From Streptomyces griseochromogenes (GTDB lineage: Bacteria; Actinomycetota; Actinomycetes; Streptomycetales; Streptomycetaceae), in NCBI RefSeq assembly GCF_001542625.1, contig NZ_CP016279.1, positions 1,364,001 to 1,428,000 on the forward strand: 64,000 bases of DNA, read 5' to 3'. Of the stretch, positions 31,806 through 40,896 are shown piece after piece. The notes below the pieces were generated by a model. It was not told the origin of the DNA, did no database searches, and saw only the letters and a program-made list of their open reading frames with translations. The position numbers were made by a program, and so were the translations under genes. The stretch's first letter is position 1, and every line of letters starts with the position of its first letter.

Positions 31806-31836
31806 TTGACATGAGTCGATGGTTCATTCATATTTT
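31806..31836 (+). promoter_or_regulatory. Promoter of the oligopeptide transporter operon
   Basis: Consensus TTGACA (31806-31811), then CATATT (31829-31834, 17-bp spacer) or TATTTT (31831-31836, 19 bp). The predicted transcription start coincides with the ATG of the leader ORF at 31842. Confidence 0.65.
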
Positions 31837-31841
31837 TGCGC

Positions 31842-31937
31842 ATGTGGTCTAGTCATGCCGTCTCCGGCAGCGCCGCCATCGAGCTGGCGCTGATCGGCGT
31901 GACCGCGCTCTGTGTAGCCGACGTCCACTGTCGCTGA
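31842..31937 (+). CDS. Putative leader peptide (31 aa) of the oligopeptide transporter operon
   Basis: Reads MWSSHAVSGSAAIELALIGV then TALCVADVHCR and TGA. Its ATG lies where transcription from the TTGACA promoter should start, so it would be translated from a leaderless mRNA. The ending with Cys and CR-stop resembles short Cys-containing leader peptides annotated upstream of transporter operons in streptomycetes. It is followed by a small hairpin and a terminator-like hairpin, consistent with transcriptional attenuation. Confidence 0.55.
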   Translation: MWSSHAVSGSAAIELALIGVTALCVADVHCR

Positions 31938-31981
31938 CGCCGCCTCCTGGCGTTCGCGTCGCGACTTCTTCTCACATCCCA

Positions 31982-32004
31982 CCGTGACCGTGTCACGGGT
32001 TTTT
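31982..32004 (+). terminator. Attenuator: intrinsic terminator in the transporter operon leader
   Basis: CCGTGAC (31982-31988), loop CGT and GTCACGG (31992-31998), then GTTTTT. A U-tract is rare in this genome, which strengthens the call. It lies between the leader peptide and the first transporter gene. A preceding hairpin (GACGCC 31936-31941 with GGCGTT 31949-31954) begins at the leader stop codon and could be part of an antiterminator switch. Confidence 0.6.
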
Positions 32005-32091
32005 CGACGACCCGACGCCGGGGCCCACGTCTGTTCACAGGCGTCTCACTCCTCGTCCACTTGTCTCAGTATCCGAGAGGTCGTCATTCCA

Positions 32092-33810
32092 ATGCGTCAA
32101 CCGTCCGTCATAGCGCGCCGTGTGGCAGCGGCATCCGTCAGCCTTGTCGTGGCAGCGGGTGCCGCCGCCTGCGGCCCGAAGGGCAACGATGCCAAGGGCT
32201 CCGGTGGCGACTCCGCGCCGCACAAGGGCGGCACGCTCACGGTTCTGAACTCCGAGCCGCAGACCGACTTCGACCCCGCCCGTCTCTACACCTCCGGCGG
32301 CGGCAACGTCCCCTCGCTCGTGTTCCGCACGCTCACCACGCGCAACCGTGAGAACGGTGCGGCCGGCGCCAAGGTGGTCCCGGATCTGGCCACCGACACC
32401 GGGCGCCCCAGCAAGGGCGCGACCGTGTGGACGTACACCCTGAAGAAGGGCCTCAAGTACGAGGACGGCACCCCGATCACCTCGGCCGACATCAAGTACG
32501 GCATCGAGCGCTCCTTCGCCCCCGAGCTCTCCGGCGGCGCTCCCTACCTGCGCGACTGGCTGGTCGGCGCGGCCGACTACCAGGGCCCGTACAAGGACAA
32601 GAAGGGCCTCCCGGCGATCGAGACGCCCGACGAGCGGACCATCGTCTTCCATCTGGACAAGCCCGAGGGCGAGTTCCCGTTCCTCGCCACGCAGACGCAG
32701 TTCGCCCCGGTCCCGAAGGGCAAGGACACGGGCACCAGGTACGAGGAGCACCCGGTCTCGTCCGGCCCCTACAAGGTCGTCAAGAACGAGAACGACGGCG
32801 AGCACCTCGTCCTCGAGCGCAACCCGAACTGGTCCGCCGCCGTCGACGCCGAGCGCAAGGCCTACCCGGACACCATCGACGTACGCTCGGGCCTCGACTC
32901 CTCCGTGATCAACCAGCGGCTGTCCGCGTCCCAGGGAGCGGACGCGGCCGCGGTCACCACGGACACCAACCTCGGGCCGGCCGAGCTCGCCAAGGTGACC
33001 GGCGACAAGGAGCTCGCCGCGCGCGTGGGCACCGGCCACTTCGGCTACACCAACTACATCGCCTTCAACCCGAAGGTGAAGCCGTTCGACAACCCCAAGG
33101 TGCGCCAGGCGATCGCGTACGCGATCGACCGCTCGTCCGTCGTCAACGCGGCCGGCGGCTCGGCGCTCGCCGAGCCCGCCACCACCTTCCTGCCCGACCA
33201 GAAGTCCTTCGGCTACACGCCCTACGACCTCTTCCCGGCAGGCGGCACCGGCAACGCGGCCAAGGCCAGGGAACTGCTCGCCCAGGCCGGTGACAAGAGC
33301 GGGCTCACCGTCACGCTCACGCATTCCAACGACAAGAACTTCGAGACCAGCCCGGAGATCGCCACCGCGATCCAGGACGCCCTGAAGAAGGCCGGCATCA
33401 CGGTCAAGCTCCAGGGCCTGGAGGACAACGACTACCGGGACAAGATCCACAGTGTGAAGACCGAGCCCGGCTTCTTCCTCGCCCACTGGGGTGCCGACTG
33501 GCCCTCCGGCGGCCCCTTCCTCGCCCCGATCTTCGACGGCCGCCAGATCGTCAAGGACGGAGCGAACTTCAACACGGGCCTGCTGGACGACAAGTCGGTC
33601 AATGACGAGGTTGACGCGATCAACAAGTTGACCGATCTTGACGCGGCCGCCAAGCGTTGGGGCGCACTGGACAAGAAGATCGCCGAGCAGGCCCTCGTCG
33701 TGCCGCTGTTCCACCCGGTCTACAAGCGCCTGTACGGCTCGGACGTGAAGAACATCGTCATCAGCGACTGGACCGGCGTCCTCGACATCTCCCAGGTAGC
33801 GGTGAAGTAG
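32092..33810 (+). CDS. Oligopeptide ABC transporter substrate-binding lipoprotein (DppA/OppA family)
   Basis: A 572-aa protein from ATG 32092 (GAGAGG 11 nt upstream). The signal peptide ends VVAAGAAACGPKG, giving lipobox AAAC. The SBP_bac_5 fold is recognised by KKGLKYEDGTPITSADIKYG, VVFHLDKPEGEFPFL-like and GPYKVVKNENDGEHLVLERN, and the second lobe AYAIDRSSVVNAAGGSALAE. It captures peptides outside the membrane and hands them to the permeases encoded downstream. The gene lies behind a leader peptide and attenuator. Confidence 0.92.
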   Translation: MRQPSVIARRVAAASVSLVVAAGAAACGPKGNDAKGSGGDSAPHKGGTLTVLNSEPQTDFDPARLYTSGGGNVPSLVFRTLTTRNRENGAAGAKVVPDLATDTGRPSKGATVWTYTLKKGLKYEDGTPITSADIKYGIERSFAPELSGGAPYLRDWLVGAADYQGPYKDKKGLPAIETPDERTIVFHLDKPEGEFPFLATQTQFAPVPKGKDTGTRYEEHPVSSGPYKVVKNENDGEHLVLERNPNWSAAVDAERKAYPDTIDVRSGLDSSVINQRLSASQGADAAAVTTDTNLGPAELAKVTGDKELAARVGTGHFGYTNYIAFNPKVKPFDNPKVRQAIAYAIDRSSVVNAAGGSALAEPATTFLPDQKSFGYTPYDLFPAGGTGNAAKARELLAQAGDKSGLTVTLTHSNDKNFETSPEIATAIQDALKKAGITVKLQGLEDNDYRDKIHSVKTEPGFFLAHWGADWPSGGPFLAPIFDGRQIVKDGANFNTGLLDDKSVNDEVDAINKLTDLDAAAKRWGALDKKIAEQALVVPLFHPVYKRLYGSDVKNIVISDWTGVLDISQVAVK

Positions 33811-33814
33811 CGCC

Positions 33815-34825
33815 GTGAGCGAGGCACTTGTCGCCTCCCGGACCCCCAGGACGGACACCGCCGTCCCGGGGGCTTCGGGGGCCCGTCAGTTCTGGCGGCG
33901 GCTGCGGGCGCAGCGCGCCGCCCTGGTCGCCGCGGCCGTCGTCGCGCTGCTCGTCCTGGTCGCGCTCGCCGCGCCGCTGTTCACCGCCCTGGAGGGCCAG
34001 GACCCGACCACGTACCACCCCTCTCTGATCGACTCCGCGCGCGGCGGCGTGCCCATCGGCTCCTTCGGCGGTGTCAGCGCCGACCACTGGCTGGGCGTCG
34101 AACCGCAGACCGGGCGCGACCTGTTCGCGCGGCTGGTCTACGGAGCCCGGGTCTCCCTGGCGGTCGCGCTGGGGGCCACCGTGCTGCAGGTCTTCCTCGG
34201 CATCGTGATCGGCGTGGCCTCCGCACTCGGCAGCCGATGGGTTGATCAACTGTTGAGCCGTGTCACGGACATCATCGTGGCCCTGCCGCTGATGATCATG
34301 TCGTTGGCGCTGCTGGCGATCGTGCCGTCGAGCTTCCCGCGGCCCGTGCTGGTCAGCCTGGTCATCGGCCTGATCGCCTGGGGCAACGTCGCGAAGATCG
34401 TGCGCGCCCAGACCCTCACGCTCAAAGGCCTCGACTACGTCTCGGCCGCCCGGCTGAGCGGCTGGGGCGCCTGGCGGATCGCCCGCCGCGAGCTGCTGCC
34501 CGGCCTCGCCGCACCCGTCATCACCTACGCAGCGCTGCTGGTGCCCACGAACATCTCCGCCGAGGCGGCCCTGTCCTTCCTCGGCGTCGGTGTGAAGCCG
34601 CCGACGCCCTCCTGGGGACAGATGCTCACCGCCGCCGACGTCTGGTACCAGGCGGCCCCGCAGTACCTGCTGCTGCCGGCCGGCGCCCTGTTCGTCACCG
34701 TCCTCGCCCTCACCGTCCTCGGCGACGGCGTGCGTACCGCCCTCGATCCACGCGCGGCTTCCCGCCTGCGCGTCGGCACCGGCAGAAGGAACGAGGGCGG
34801 CAGCGGCAAGGAGGAGACCTCATGA
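33815..34825 (+). CDS. ABC transporter permease, DppC/OppC type
   Basis: A 336-aa protein from GTG 33815, 4 nt after the binding-protein stop. It has an N-terminal OppC-like helix (LVAAAVVALLVLVALAAPLF), an extracytoplasmic loop with DHWLGVEPQTGRDLFARLVY, and the BPD_transp_1 domain with EAA loop SAARLSGWGAWRIARRELLPG. About six helices. It forms the translocation pore with the next gene product. It overlaps the next gene by ATGA. The order C then B is the reverse of the usual dppBC order. Confidence 0.92.
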   Translation: MSEALVASRTPRTDTAVPGASGARQFWRRLRAQRAALVAAAVVALLVLVALAAPLFTALEGQDPTTYHPSLIDSARGGVPIGSFGGVSADHWLGVEPQTGRDLFARLVYGARVSLAVALGATVLQVFLGIVIGVASALGSRWVDQLLSRVTDIIVALPLMIMSLALLAIVPSSFPRPVLVSLVIGLIAWGNVAKIVRAQTLTLKGLDYVSAARLSGWGAWRIARRELLPGLAAPVITYAALLVPTNISAEAALSFLGVGVKPPTPSWGQMLTAADVWYQAAPQYLLLPAGALFVTVLALTVLGDGVRTALDPRAASRLRVGTGRRNEGGSGKEETS

Positions 34826-35820
34826 ACGGCTTCGGCGGATTCCTGCTGCGCCGGGCAGTCGGCACGGTGGTCACCCTGCTCGCCATCTCGGTGCTCATCT
34901 ACGTCGTCTTCTACGCCACCCCCGGCAACGTCGCCCAGATCACCTGCGGCCCGCGCTGCTCGCCGGAACAGGTGCGCCAGGTCGCCGGGCAACTGAAGCT
35001 CGACGACCCGCTCTACCTGCGCTACTGGCACTTCCTGGAGGGCATCTTCGTCGGCCGGGACTACTCGACGGGCACCTCGGTGGCGCACTGCCCGGCACCC
35101 TGCCTGGGGCTGTCGTACCAGAGCGACCGGCAGGTGACGGACATCATCCTGACCAAGCTGCCGGTCAGTCTGTCCCTCGTGCTCGGCGCGATGGTGCTGT
35201 GGCTGGTGATCGGAGTCGGCACCGGTGTGCTGTCCGCCTGGCGGCGCGGCCGGTTCTCCGAGCGCGTGCTGACCGCCGTCACGCTCGCCGGCTGGGCCAC
35301 CCCGGTCTTCGTCCTCGGCCTCGTCCTGATGATCGTCGTCTGCGGCGAACTCCAGCTGCTGCCGTTCCCGCAGTACGTGAACTTCGCCGACGACCCCGAG
35401 CAGTGGGCGTGGAACCTGCTGCTGCCCTGGCTGTCGCTCGCCCTGATCGAGGCGGCCGCCTTCGCCCGGCTCACCCGCGCGTCGATGCTGGAGACGCTCG
35501 CCGAGGACCACATCCGCACCTTCCGCGCCTACGGCGTGGGCGAGCGCGCGATCGTCGGCCGGCACGCCCTGCGCGGTGCCCTGGCGCCCGTCATCGCACT
35601 GAACGCCAACAACGTCGGCTCGGCCGTCGGCGGCGCCGTCCTCACCGAGACCCTCTTCGGCCTGCCCGGCATCGGCCAGGAGCTGGTGCACGCGGTGAAG
35701 GTCGTCGACCTGCCGGTCGTCGTCGGCATGGTCCTGGTCGTCGGCTTCTTCGTGGTCATCGCCAATGCCGTCGCGGACGTCCTGTACGCGGTGGCCGACC
35801 GACGGGTGGTACTCGCATGA
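34822..35820 (+). CDS. ABC transporter permease, DppB/OppB type
   Basis: A 332-aa protein; ATG overlaps the previous stop. It starts with the DppB-type helix AVGTVVTLLAISVLIYVVFY, then PGNVAQITCGPRCSPEQVRQ and the EAA loop TFRAYGVGERAIVGRHALRG. The periplasmic N-terminal loop contains Cys residues (CGPRC; CPAPC) that are unusual for the family and could form disulfides. It ends ATGA with the ATPase gene. Confidence 0.92.
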   Translation: MNGFGGFLLRRAVGTVVTLLAISVLIYVVFYATPGNVAQITCGPRCSPEQVRQVAGQLKLDDPLYLRYWHFLEGIFVGRDYSTGTSVAHCPAPCLGLSYQSDRQVTDIILTKLPVSLSLVLGAMVLWLVIGVGTGVLSAWRRGRFSERVLTAVTLAGWATPVFVLGLVLMIVVCGELQLLPFPQYVNFADDPEQWAWNLLLPWLSLALIEAAAFARLTRASMLETLAEDHIRTFRAYGVGERAIVGRHALRGALAPVIALNANNVGSAVGGAVLTETLFGLPGIGQELVHAVKVVDLPVVVGMVLVVGFFVVIANAVADVLYAVADRRVVLA

Positions 35821-37412
35821 GCCTGGTGGAAGTCACCGACCTGACCGTGGAGTTCGGCTCGCTGCGGGCCGTGGACGGGCTCTCCTTCCGCTTGGAGGAG
35901 GGCGCCGCCCTCGCGCTCGTCGGCAAGTCCGGCTCCGGCAAGTCCACGGTCGCCGGCGCCCTGCTGGGCCTGCACCGGGGCACCGGGGCGCGGGTCGGCG
36001 GCTCGGTCCATGTCGCCGGCACCGACGTCCAGCGGGCCTCGGACGGGGAACTGCGGCGGCTGCGCGGCGCCGAGGCCGCCATGGTCTTCCAGGATCCGCT
36101 GTCCTCCCTCGACCCGTACTACGCGATCGGCGACCAGATCGCCGAGGTGTACCGGGTGCACACGCGCGCGTCACGCCGTGCCGCACGCGCGCGTGCCCTC
36201 GAGGTGCTGGAGAGGGTTGGAATTCCGGACGCACGACGCAGGTCCCGGTCCCGCCCGCACGAGTTCAGCGGAGGCATGCGCCAGCGCGCCCTCATCGCCA
36301 TGGCCCTCGCCTGCTCGCCCGGGCTGCTGATCGCCGACGAGCCCACGACGGCCCTCGACGTCACCGTCCAGGCCCAGATCCTCGACCTGCTGCACACGCT
36401 GCGCGAGGAGACCGGCATGGGCCTGCTGCTCGTCACCCACGACGTGGGCGTCGCCGCCGAGAGCGCCGACGAGGTGCTGGTCATGCGGCACGGCAAGGCC
36501 GTCGAACACGGCCCGGTCGGCGCGGTCCTCGGGGCGCCCGCGCAGGCGTACACCCGCGACCTGCTCGGCGCCGTCCCGCGCGTGGACGCGCCGCGCGCCG
36601 TCGCGGCCGAGGCGTCCGAAGAGATCGTCCTGGAGGCCACCGGCCTCCGGCGCGAGTTCGGGCGCGGCAAGCAGGCCTTCACGGCCGTGGACGACATCTC
36701 GCTGACCGTCCGCCGGGGCGAGACCCTCGGGGTCGTGGGGGAGAGCGGCAGCGGAAAGACGACACTGGGCCGCATGCTGGTCGGGCTGCTGCGGCCCACC
36801 GCCGGGGACATCCGCTACGACGGGCGCCCGCACACCGACGTGAACCCGGCCGTGCAGATGGTCTTCCAGGACCCGGTCTCCTCCCTCAACCCCCGCCGCA
36901 CCGTGGGCGAGTCCATCGCCGACCCGCTCCGCGCGCGGGGGGAACGCGGCGAGGAGCGCATCCGGGAGCGCGTGCTCGAACTGCTGGAGCGCGTGGGACT
37001 CGAGGCGGCGCACTACGCCCGCTACCCGCACGAGTTCAGCGGCGGGCAGCGCCAGCGCGTGGGCATCGCGCGGGCACTCGCCGCCGATCCGCGCGTCATC
37101 GTCTGCGACGAGCCCGTCTCCGCGCTCGACGTCACCACGCAGGCCCAGGTGGTCGCCCTGCTCGGCGAGTTGCAGCGGGAGCTCGGCCTCGCGCTCGTGT
37201 TCATCGCGCACGACCTCGCCGTCGTCCGTCAGGTCAGCGACCGGGTCGCGGTGATGCGCCGCGGGCAGGTCGTCGAGTCCGGGCCCGTCGACGAGGTGTA
37301 CGACGCCCCGCGCGAGCCGTACACCAGGCAGCTGCTCGCCGCCGTGCCCGCGCTCGACCCGGAGCTGGCGGGCAGGCGGCGGGCCGCCCGGCGGGAGCCG
37401 GCCGTGACGTAA
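35817..37412 (+). CDS. Fused dual ABC ATPase (DppD-DppF) of the oligopeptide transporter
   Basis: A 531-aa protein with two complete ATP-binding cassettes. The first has GKSGSGKST (about residues 35-43), VFQDPLSSLDP, FSGGMRQRALIAMAL and LLIADEPTTALD. The second has GESGSGKTT (about 300-308), VFQDPVSSLNP, FSGGQRQRVGIARAL and VIVCDEPVSALD. Both keep Walker, signature and switch motifs, so both look catalytically competent. Most bacteria encode DppD and DppF separately; the fusion is frequent in actinobacteria. Coupled to the permease by ATGA, last gene of the operon. Confidence 0.93.
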   Translation: MSLVEVTDLTVEFGSLRAVDGLSFRLEEGAALALVGKSGSGKSTVAGALLGLHRGTGARVGGSVHVAGTDVQRASDGELRRLRGAEAAMVFQDPLSSLDPYYAIGDQIAEVYRVHTRASRRAARARALEVLERVGIPDARRRSRSRPHEFSGGMRQRALIAMALACSPGLLIADEPTTALDVTVQAQILDLLHTLREETGMGLLLVTHDVGVAAESADEVLVMRHGKAVEHGPVGAVLGAPAQAYTRDLLGAVPRVDAPRAVAAEASEEIVLEATGLRREFGRGKQAFTAVDDISLTVRRGETLGVVGESGSGKTTLGRMLVGLLRPTAGDIRYDGRPHTDVNPAVQMVFQDPVSSLNPRRTVGESIADPLRARGERGEERIRERVLELLERVGLEAAHYARYPHEFSGGQRQRVGIARALAADPRVIVCDEPVSALDVTTQAQVVALLGELQRELGLALVFIAHDLAVVRQVSDRVAVMRRGQVVESGPVDEVYDAPREPYTRQLLAAVPALDPELAGRRRAARREPAVT

Positions 37413-37563
37413 CGTTTCGTAAGCGAACGATCGCTCTGTGATCCCCTACCGCGACGGAACGCGGTCCGCACGCGAAAGTTACGACCGTTCACCCCTTTTG
37501 GTGGTGCGATGGACAACCGTCCGTCGCGCCACCGCCTTGTCCGCATACGTTCTTCCCGCTGCG

Positions 37564-37588
37564 GAGCCGCCGGGACCAGGGCGGCTCC
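37564..37588 (+). other. Hairpin upstream of the glycosyltransferase gene
   Basis: GAGCCGCC and GGCGGCTC are perfect arms around an approximately 8-nt loop, about 28 nt upstream of the GTG at 37616. It may be a leader structure or the terminator of the ABC operon. No clear promoter was found in 37413-37615. Confidence 0.4.
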
Positions 37589-37615
37589 CACTCACGGGAG
37601 ATCGGGGGTGCACAC

Positions 37616-39331
37616 GTGCGCATCGGACTGCTTACAGAGGGTGGCTATCCATATGTGAGCGGTGACGCCGGACTCTGGTGCGACCGGCTCGTGCGCGGGC
37701 TCGCACAGCACGAGTTCGACCTCTACGCGCTCAGCCGCAGCCGGCAGCAGGAGGACGCGGGCTGGGTCCCGCTCCCGCCACAGGTCGGCCGGGTGCGTAC
37801 GGCGCCACTGTGGACGGCCGAGGGCGACGCGGTCCCTTACGGGCGGCGCGCGCGCCGGCGCTTCACCGAGTGCTACGGGGAACTGGTCGCGGCGGTGTGC
37901 GCCGGATCCGACGCGGTGTTCGACGCGTCCTCCCGCGCGGCGTCCCCTCACCTGGCGGACCGTTTCGGCAATGCGCTCTACGGCCTCGCCGAACTCGCCC
38001 GCGACCAGGGCGGACTGGTCGGCGCACTCCGCTCCGACACCGCCGTACGCACCCTGGAACGAGCCTGCCGCGCCCCCGGCGCGCTGCGCACGGCGCGCGA
38101 GGCGCGCGTACCCGATCTGCTCACCGTCGCCGCGCATCTCGAACGCGCCCTGCGCCCCCTCTCCCTCGACTGGTACGGCGACGACGGCCTCGGCGCGGCC
38201 GACCTCTGCCACGCCACCGCGGGCGGCCCGGCCGCCCTGACCGGACTGCTCGCCCGGCACTTCTGCGAGGTACCGCTGCTGGTCACCGAGTACGGCGTAC
38301 AGCTGCGCTCGCACTATCTGGCCCTCGGCCCGGACGCCGCGGCCCCCGCCGTACGCGCCCTGCTCGCCGCCTTCCACGGCCTGCTGGCCGCCGAGGTCTA
38401 CCGGCGCGCCGCGATCCTCACGCCCGGCAACGCCCACGCCCGCCGCTGGCAGGAACGGTGCGGCGCCGAGCGCGCAAGGATCCGCACCGTCCATCCGGGC
38501 ATGGAGGCCTCCCGCTTCGCGGAGGTCGGCGAGTCCCCGGACCACGCCGACCCCGACACGCTCGTCTGGGTCGGGCGCGTCGAACCCGCCAAGGACCTGG
38601 TGTCCCTGCTGCACGCCTTCGCCGAGATCCGCAAGGAGGAGCCCAGGGCCCGCCTGCGGATCGTGGGCGCACCCGCGGGGCCCGAGGGCGAGGCCTACCT
38701 GGGCCACTGCCGGGTGCTGGCCGCCCAGCTCTTCCCGGACGAGGCGGAGGGCGTGCACGCCGTGGGGGACAATCCGGTCTCCTTCGAGGAGATCGGCGAC
38801 CCCGAGGCCCCGACCCTGCCCGACGCGTACGCCGACAGCGCCGTCGTCGTCCTCTCCAGCCTCGTCGAAGGCTTCCCGATCACTCTGGTCGAGGCCATGT
38901 TCTGCGGCCGCGCCACCGTGTCCACCGACGTCGGCGCGGTGGTGGAGGCCATCGGCGGCACGGGCCTCGTCGTGCCCCCGCGCAATCCGCGGGCGCTCGC
39001 CGAGGCATGCGTGGCGCTGCTGCGCGACCCCGAGCGCCGTGAGCGCCTGGGCGCCGCCGCCCGCGCCCGCGCGCTCGAACTGTTCACCGTCGAGCAGAAC
39101 ATCGCGGCGTTTCACTGCATCTACCTGGAGATCGTCTCGCACTGTCCGGTCCGCCGGGTGGTCCTGGACGCAGCAGGCGAACCCCTGCCGTTCGCCACCC
39201 CGCCCGAGGCCCACGTCCCCGGCCGCTGGACCGGCCCCACGGCCCCCGCACTGCCCCGGGGTGTTCCCCGCTGGGCAGCGGGCGGCCCGGTCCGTGCGAC
39301 CCCGCTGGCGACTCCGGAGGGGGCGCGATGA
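37616..39331 (+). CDS. PelF-like GT4 glycosyltransferase with DUF3492 domain
   Basis: A 571-aa protein from GTG 37616. The N-terminal DUF3492 domain (MRIGLLTEGGYPYVSGDAGLW, then FDLYALSR and the long insertion to about residue 290 with TEYGVQLRSHYLALGP) is the hallmark of PelF. The GT4 catalytic half has LVWVGRVEPAKDLVSLLHAF, LRIVGAPAGPEGEAYL and the nucleotide-sugar ExxxxxxxE motif EGFPITLVEAMFCG. PelF polymerises a GalNAc-containing exopolysaccharide from UDP-sugar in the cytosol. It overlaps the next gene by ATGA. Confidence 0.87.
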   Translation: MRIGLLTEGGYPYVSGDAGLWCDRLVRGLAQHEFDLYALSRSRQQEDAGWVPLPPQVGRVRTAPLWTAEGDAVPYGRRARRRFTECYGELVAAVCAGSDAVFDASSRAASPHLADRFGNALYGLAELARDQGGLVGALRSDTAVRTLERACRAPGALRTAREARVPDLLTVAAHLERALRPLSLDWYGDDGLGAADLCHATAGGPAALTGLLARHFCEVPLLVTEYGVQLRSHYLALGPDAAAPAVRALLAAFHGLLAAEVYRRAAILTPGNAHARRWQERCGAERARIRTVHPGMEASRFAEVGESPDHADPDTLVWVGRVEPAKDLVSLLHAFAEIRKEEPRARLRIVGAPAGPEGEAYLGHCRVLAAQLFPDEAEGVHAVGDNPVSFEEIGDPEAPTLPDAYADSAVVVLSSLVEGFPITLVEAMFCGRATVSTDVGAVVEAIGGTGLVVPPRNPRALAEACVALLRDPERRERLGAAARARALELFTVEQNIAAFHCIYLEIVSHCPVRRVVLDAAGEPLPFATPPEAHVPGRWTGPTAPALPRGVPRWAAGGPVRATPLATPEGAR

Positions 39332-40896
39332 ACGGCTCCGGCGCGGCGGAGGGCGCCCGTGACGAGGGAAGAACGGCGATGAACGGGGCGGGTGGCCCGG
39401 GCGCCGTGCGCGAGCCGGGCGGACCGGAGAGCCCCGGCATGCCGATCGGCGCGGACGCGTGGGGCGCGTGGCCGGGACAATGGCCGACGGGGGAGCGCCG
39501 CGTGCCCGAGAGCGCTGCCGATGGCCCGGACCCCGGGCCCAGGGCGGCCTCCACGGCTCCCGCGGCCTGGGCCGCGCCGTCCGACGCGGGCGTTCCCACA
39601 CCCGCGGACGCACCGCAGGCCTTCGCGGCGTCCTCGCTTTCGGCAGCCAAGGCTTCGGCGGGTTCCGTCGGCGGGATCCGGCCGCCGACGTCGGCGGCAT
39701 CGGCGCGTTCCCGAGCGGCCCGGACGCCGGCGCCCTCGGCCCCGGTGCCTGGCGGAGCGGGCGCCGAGCCCGGCAGGAGCCGCAGAACCGCACCCCGGCG
39801 CGGCACCGCGGATCCCGTGAAGGCCCTGTTGCACCGTCACCGGAAGCTGTGCGAACGGGCCGTGGATCCGCTGGAGATCGCCGCCGGCCTCGAGGCGCTC
39901 GGCATGACCGACCGGACCGCCGCCCGCTTCCGCCACCGCGACGTCTTCTCGCTCGCAGAGGAGCTGTACGCGCGCGTGCCCCGCGACGGAGCAGCGCGTC
40001 CGCACCCCGAGCCCGTGTGCGCCCCCCGCGTCGGCGCCGACTGGATCCTGCTCACCCTCCTGCCCGGGGCGCTCGGCGCGGCCACCCTCGCCGGACTGCG
40101 CCTCGCCCACGGCCACAGCCGCCCCCTCGTGGCCCTCGGCGGACTCCTCGCCGTCGGCCTCGCGATCCGCGCGGCCCTGCGCCGCGGCCCCCTCGCCGCC
40201 ACGCCCGGCGCACCAGCGTGGCGGACCGGATCGGCCACGCGCGCGTGGACCCTCTGTCTGCTCGGCTACGCCCTCCTGGGCGACGGACTCCTGCGGGCGA
40301 TCCTGGCCGGAGGCCCCGACGCCCTGCCCACCGGTGCCCCGGACGGACCCTGGCCCGCTTCCGCCGCGCCCGTCCTGGCACTCACCCTGGCCTGCGCCCC
40401 GGCCGCCTGGTGCACCTACCTCTTCGCCGCGGGCGCCCGCCGCAGGCTCGCCGGCAGCCGCGGCCTGGAGGACTTCACGGCCGCCACCCGGCCGCTGCTG
40501 CTCGGCACCGTCGCCCTGTTCCTGGGCGCTCTCACCGGTCTGCTCGCCCTGTGCGGCGCCGCCCTGCACGAGAGCGCGCACTATCCGCAGACCCTCACCC
40601 TCGGCGCCCTGCTCCTGCTCGCCCGCCTCCTCACCGTGCACCACCGCCGGCACGCCCCAGCCCTCGTCCTCGGCGCGGCGGCGGCCACCGAGGCCGCGGC
40701 CCTCGCCCTGCCCCTGGCCGGCCGGCTGCCCGGCTGCGCCTTCCTGGCGACCCCCGTCCAGACCCTGGTGGACGCCTGGGGCACCGCCGGTGTCCCCGCG
40801 CTCGCCTGTGGCGCAGCGGCCCTGACCCTGCTGGTCCATGCCCAGCGCACGCTCACCCGGGCCTCGGCCCACGCGCCCACGGGAGCACCTGAGTGA
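39328..40896 (+). CDS. Multi-pass membrane protein of the putative polysaccharide cluster
   Basis: A 522-aa protein. About 160 disordered Ala/Pro/Gly-rich residues precede a short soluble helical block (VKALLHRHRKLCERAVDPLE to RDVFSLAEELYARV). About nine or ten hydrophobic helices follow between residues 230 and 510. Its place directly after the PelF-like gene is where an exporter such as PelG would be expected, but I see no convincing PelG or MATE signature, so the function is open. Coupled by ATGA upstream and by GTGA to the small ORF downstream. Confidence 0.75.
   Translation: MNGSGAAEGARDEGRTAMNGAGGPGAVREPGGPESPGMPIGADAWGAWPGQWPTGERRVPESAADGPDPGPRAASTAPAAWAAPSDAGVPTPADAPQAFAASSLSAAKASAGSVGGIRPPTSAASARSRAARTPAPSAPVPGGAGAEPGRSRRTAPRRGTADPVKALLHRHRKLCERAVDPLEIAAGLEALGMTDRTAARFRHRDVFSLAEELYARVPRDGAARPHPEPVCAPRVGADWILLTLLPGALGAATLAGLRLAHGHSRPLVALGGLLAVGLAIRAALRRGPLAATPGAPAWRTGSATRAWTLCLLGYALLGDGLLRAILAGGPDALPTGAPDGPWPASAAPVLALTLACAPAAWCTYLFAAGARRRLAGSRGLEDFTAATRPLLLGTVALFLGALTGLLALCGAALHESAHYPQTLTLGALLLLARLLTVHHRRHAPALVLGAAAATEAAALALPLAGRLPGCAFLATPVQTLVDAWGTAGVPALACGAAALTLLVHAQRTLTRASAHAPTGAPE

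Noticed and set aside
39328..40896. Assignment of the membrane protein as the PelG exporter
   Set aside because: Position fits, but the helix count and sequence give no recognisable PelG/MATE signature, so only a membrane protein of unknown function is claimed.
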